A stretch of DNA of 21,289 nt from the NCBI GenBank assembly GCA_902489075.1, contig CABTYO010000033.1, positions 1-21,289 on the forward strand. Reading direction: 5' to 3'. The translations under genes and the position numbers were made by a program. The stretch's first letter is position 1; the number at the start of each line of letters is the position of its first letter. Origin of the DNA: an uncultured Faecalicatena sp. (GTDB lineage: Bacteria > Bacillota > Clostridia > Lachnospirales > Lachnospiraceae). Positions 20,982 to 21,289 of this stretch are shown piece by piece. A model generated the notes under the pieces. It searched no databases, had not been told where the DNA came from, and saw only the letters and a program-made list of their open reading frames with translations.

Positions 20982-21289
20982 ATGAAAAGAATTATTATTG
21001 ACGTAAGCTTTGCACAAAAGAAGATTTACTGGGAGCAGGTGAAAGCAGCAGGGTTTGAAGGTGCGATTATCCAGTGCGGTTATGGAGACAATATATCCTC
21101 ACAGGATGATAAATATTGGAAATATAACGCAGACGAGTGCACAAGGTTAGGGATTCCGTTTGGAGTCTATCTCTACAGCTATGCAACAAGCATGGAGCAG
21201 GCAGAGTCCGAAGCACAACATGTGTTGCGACTTGTAAAGGGGTACAAGCTTTCTTACCCTATTTATCTGGATCTGGAGGAAGAGGGGAC
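20982..21289 (+). CDS. Endolysin, GH25 muramidase (partial, cut by window end)
   Basis: The first 102 codons are present. ATG 20982 follows GAAAGGG. The opening KRIIIDVSFAQKKIYWEQVK with an early Asp, then GFEGAIIQCGYG, GIPFGVYLYSYATSMEQAESEA and YPIYLDLEEEG, is the GH25 (1,4-beta-N-acetylmuramidase) signature. The DxE pair in YLDLEEE contains the catalytic acid. It acts on peptidoglycan after the holin opens the membrane. The rest of the catalytic domain and any cell-wall binding domain lie beyond the window. Confidence 0.92.
   Translation, partial: MKRIIIDVSFAQKKIYWEQVKAAGFEGAIIQCGYGDNISSQDDKYWKYNADECTRLGIPFGVYLYSYATSMEQAESEAQHVLRLVKGYKLSYPIYLDLEEEG

Overview
This window is the late (packaging, head, tail, lysis) region of a tailed phage or prophage with siphovirus morphology. 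All real genes lie on the + strand, tightly packed, often with stop-start overlaps. The AT-rich composition, strong AGGAGG-type ribosome binding sites and the protein families (P27-type TerS, HK97-like portal/ClpP/capsid, phi13-type tail tube, BppU, collagen-like fibre, GH25 endolysin) point to a host in the Clostridia, most likely Lachnospiraceae. That host call is inference from protein character; no host flank or rRNA is present.

Layout. 1-490: end of an upstream gene, a small zinc-ribbon protein and a possible gene remnant. 401-606: a cluster of inverted repeats. 629-1684: a XerC/D-like tyrosine recombinase. 1703-2125: a sigma-region-4-like late regulator, followed by a probable late promoter with three TGTTCR repeats at 9-bp spacing and a leader terminator. 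2275-4758: HNH nuclease, probable cos region, TerS and TerL. 4771-8178: portal, ClpP-like protease, and a major capsid protein with a C-terminal Ig/cadherin-like domain. 8181-10101: connector, closure, HK97 gp10-like and tail terminator proteins, and the tail tube. 10098-10690: gpG/gpGT tail chaperones joined by a -1 frameshift. 10703-16681: tape measure, distal tail protein and Tal. 16682-19527: two-domain peptidoglycan hydrolase, BppU-like baseplate protein, collagen-like fibre with a carbohydrate-binding-like insert, and a tail fibre. 19957-21289: conserved accessory protein, small XkdX-like protein, holin and the start of a GH25 lysin.

The most interesting element is a 660-bp invertible-looking DNA segment at 19202-19861. 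Near-perfect 23-bp inverted repeats (22/23) bound it. The left copy lies inside the tail fibre gene, at codons 86-93. The segment holds two convergent C-terminal cassettes: the expressed one on + and a silent one on -. Their stop codons are 2 bp apart. Inversion would fuse the same N-terminus in frame to the other C-terminus, giving 193 aa versus 195 aa. This predicts a two-state switch of a probable receptor-binding protein. The only recombinase in the window, at 629-1684, is a candidate for catalysing it.
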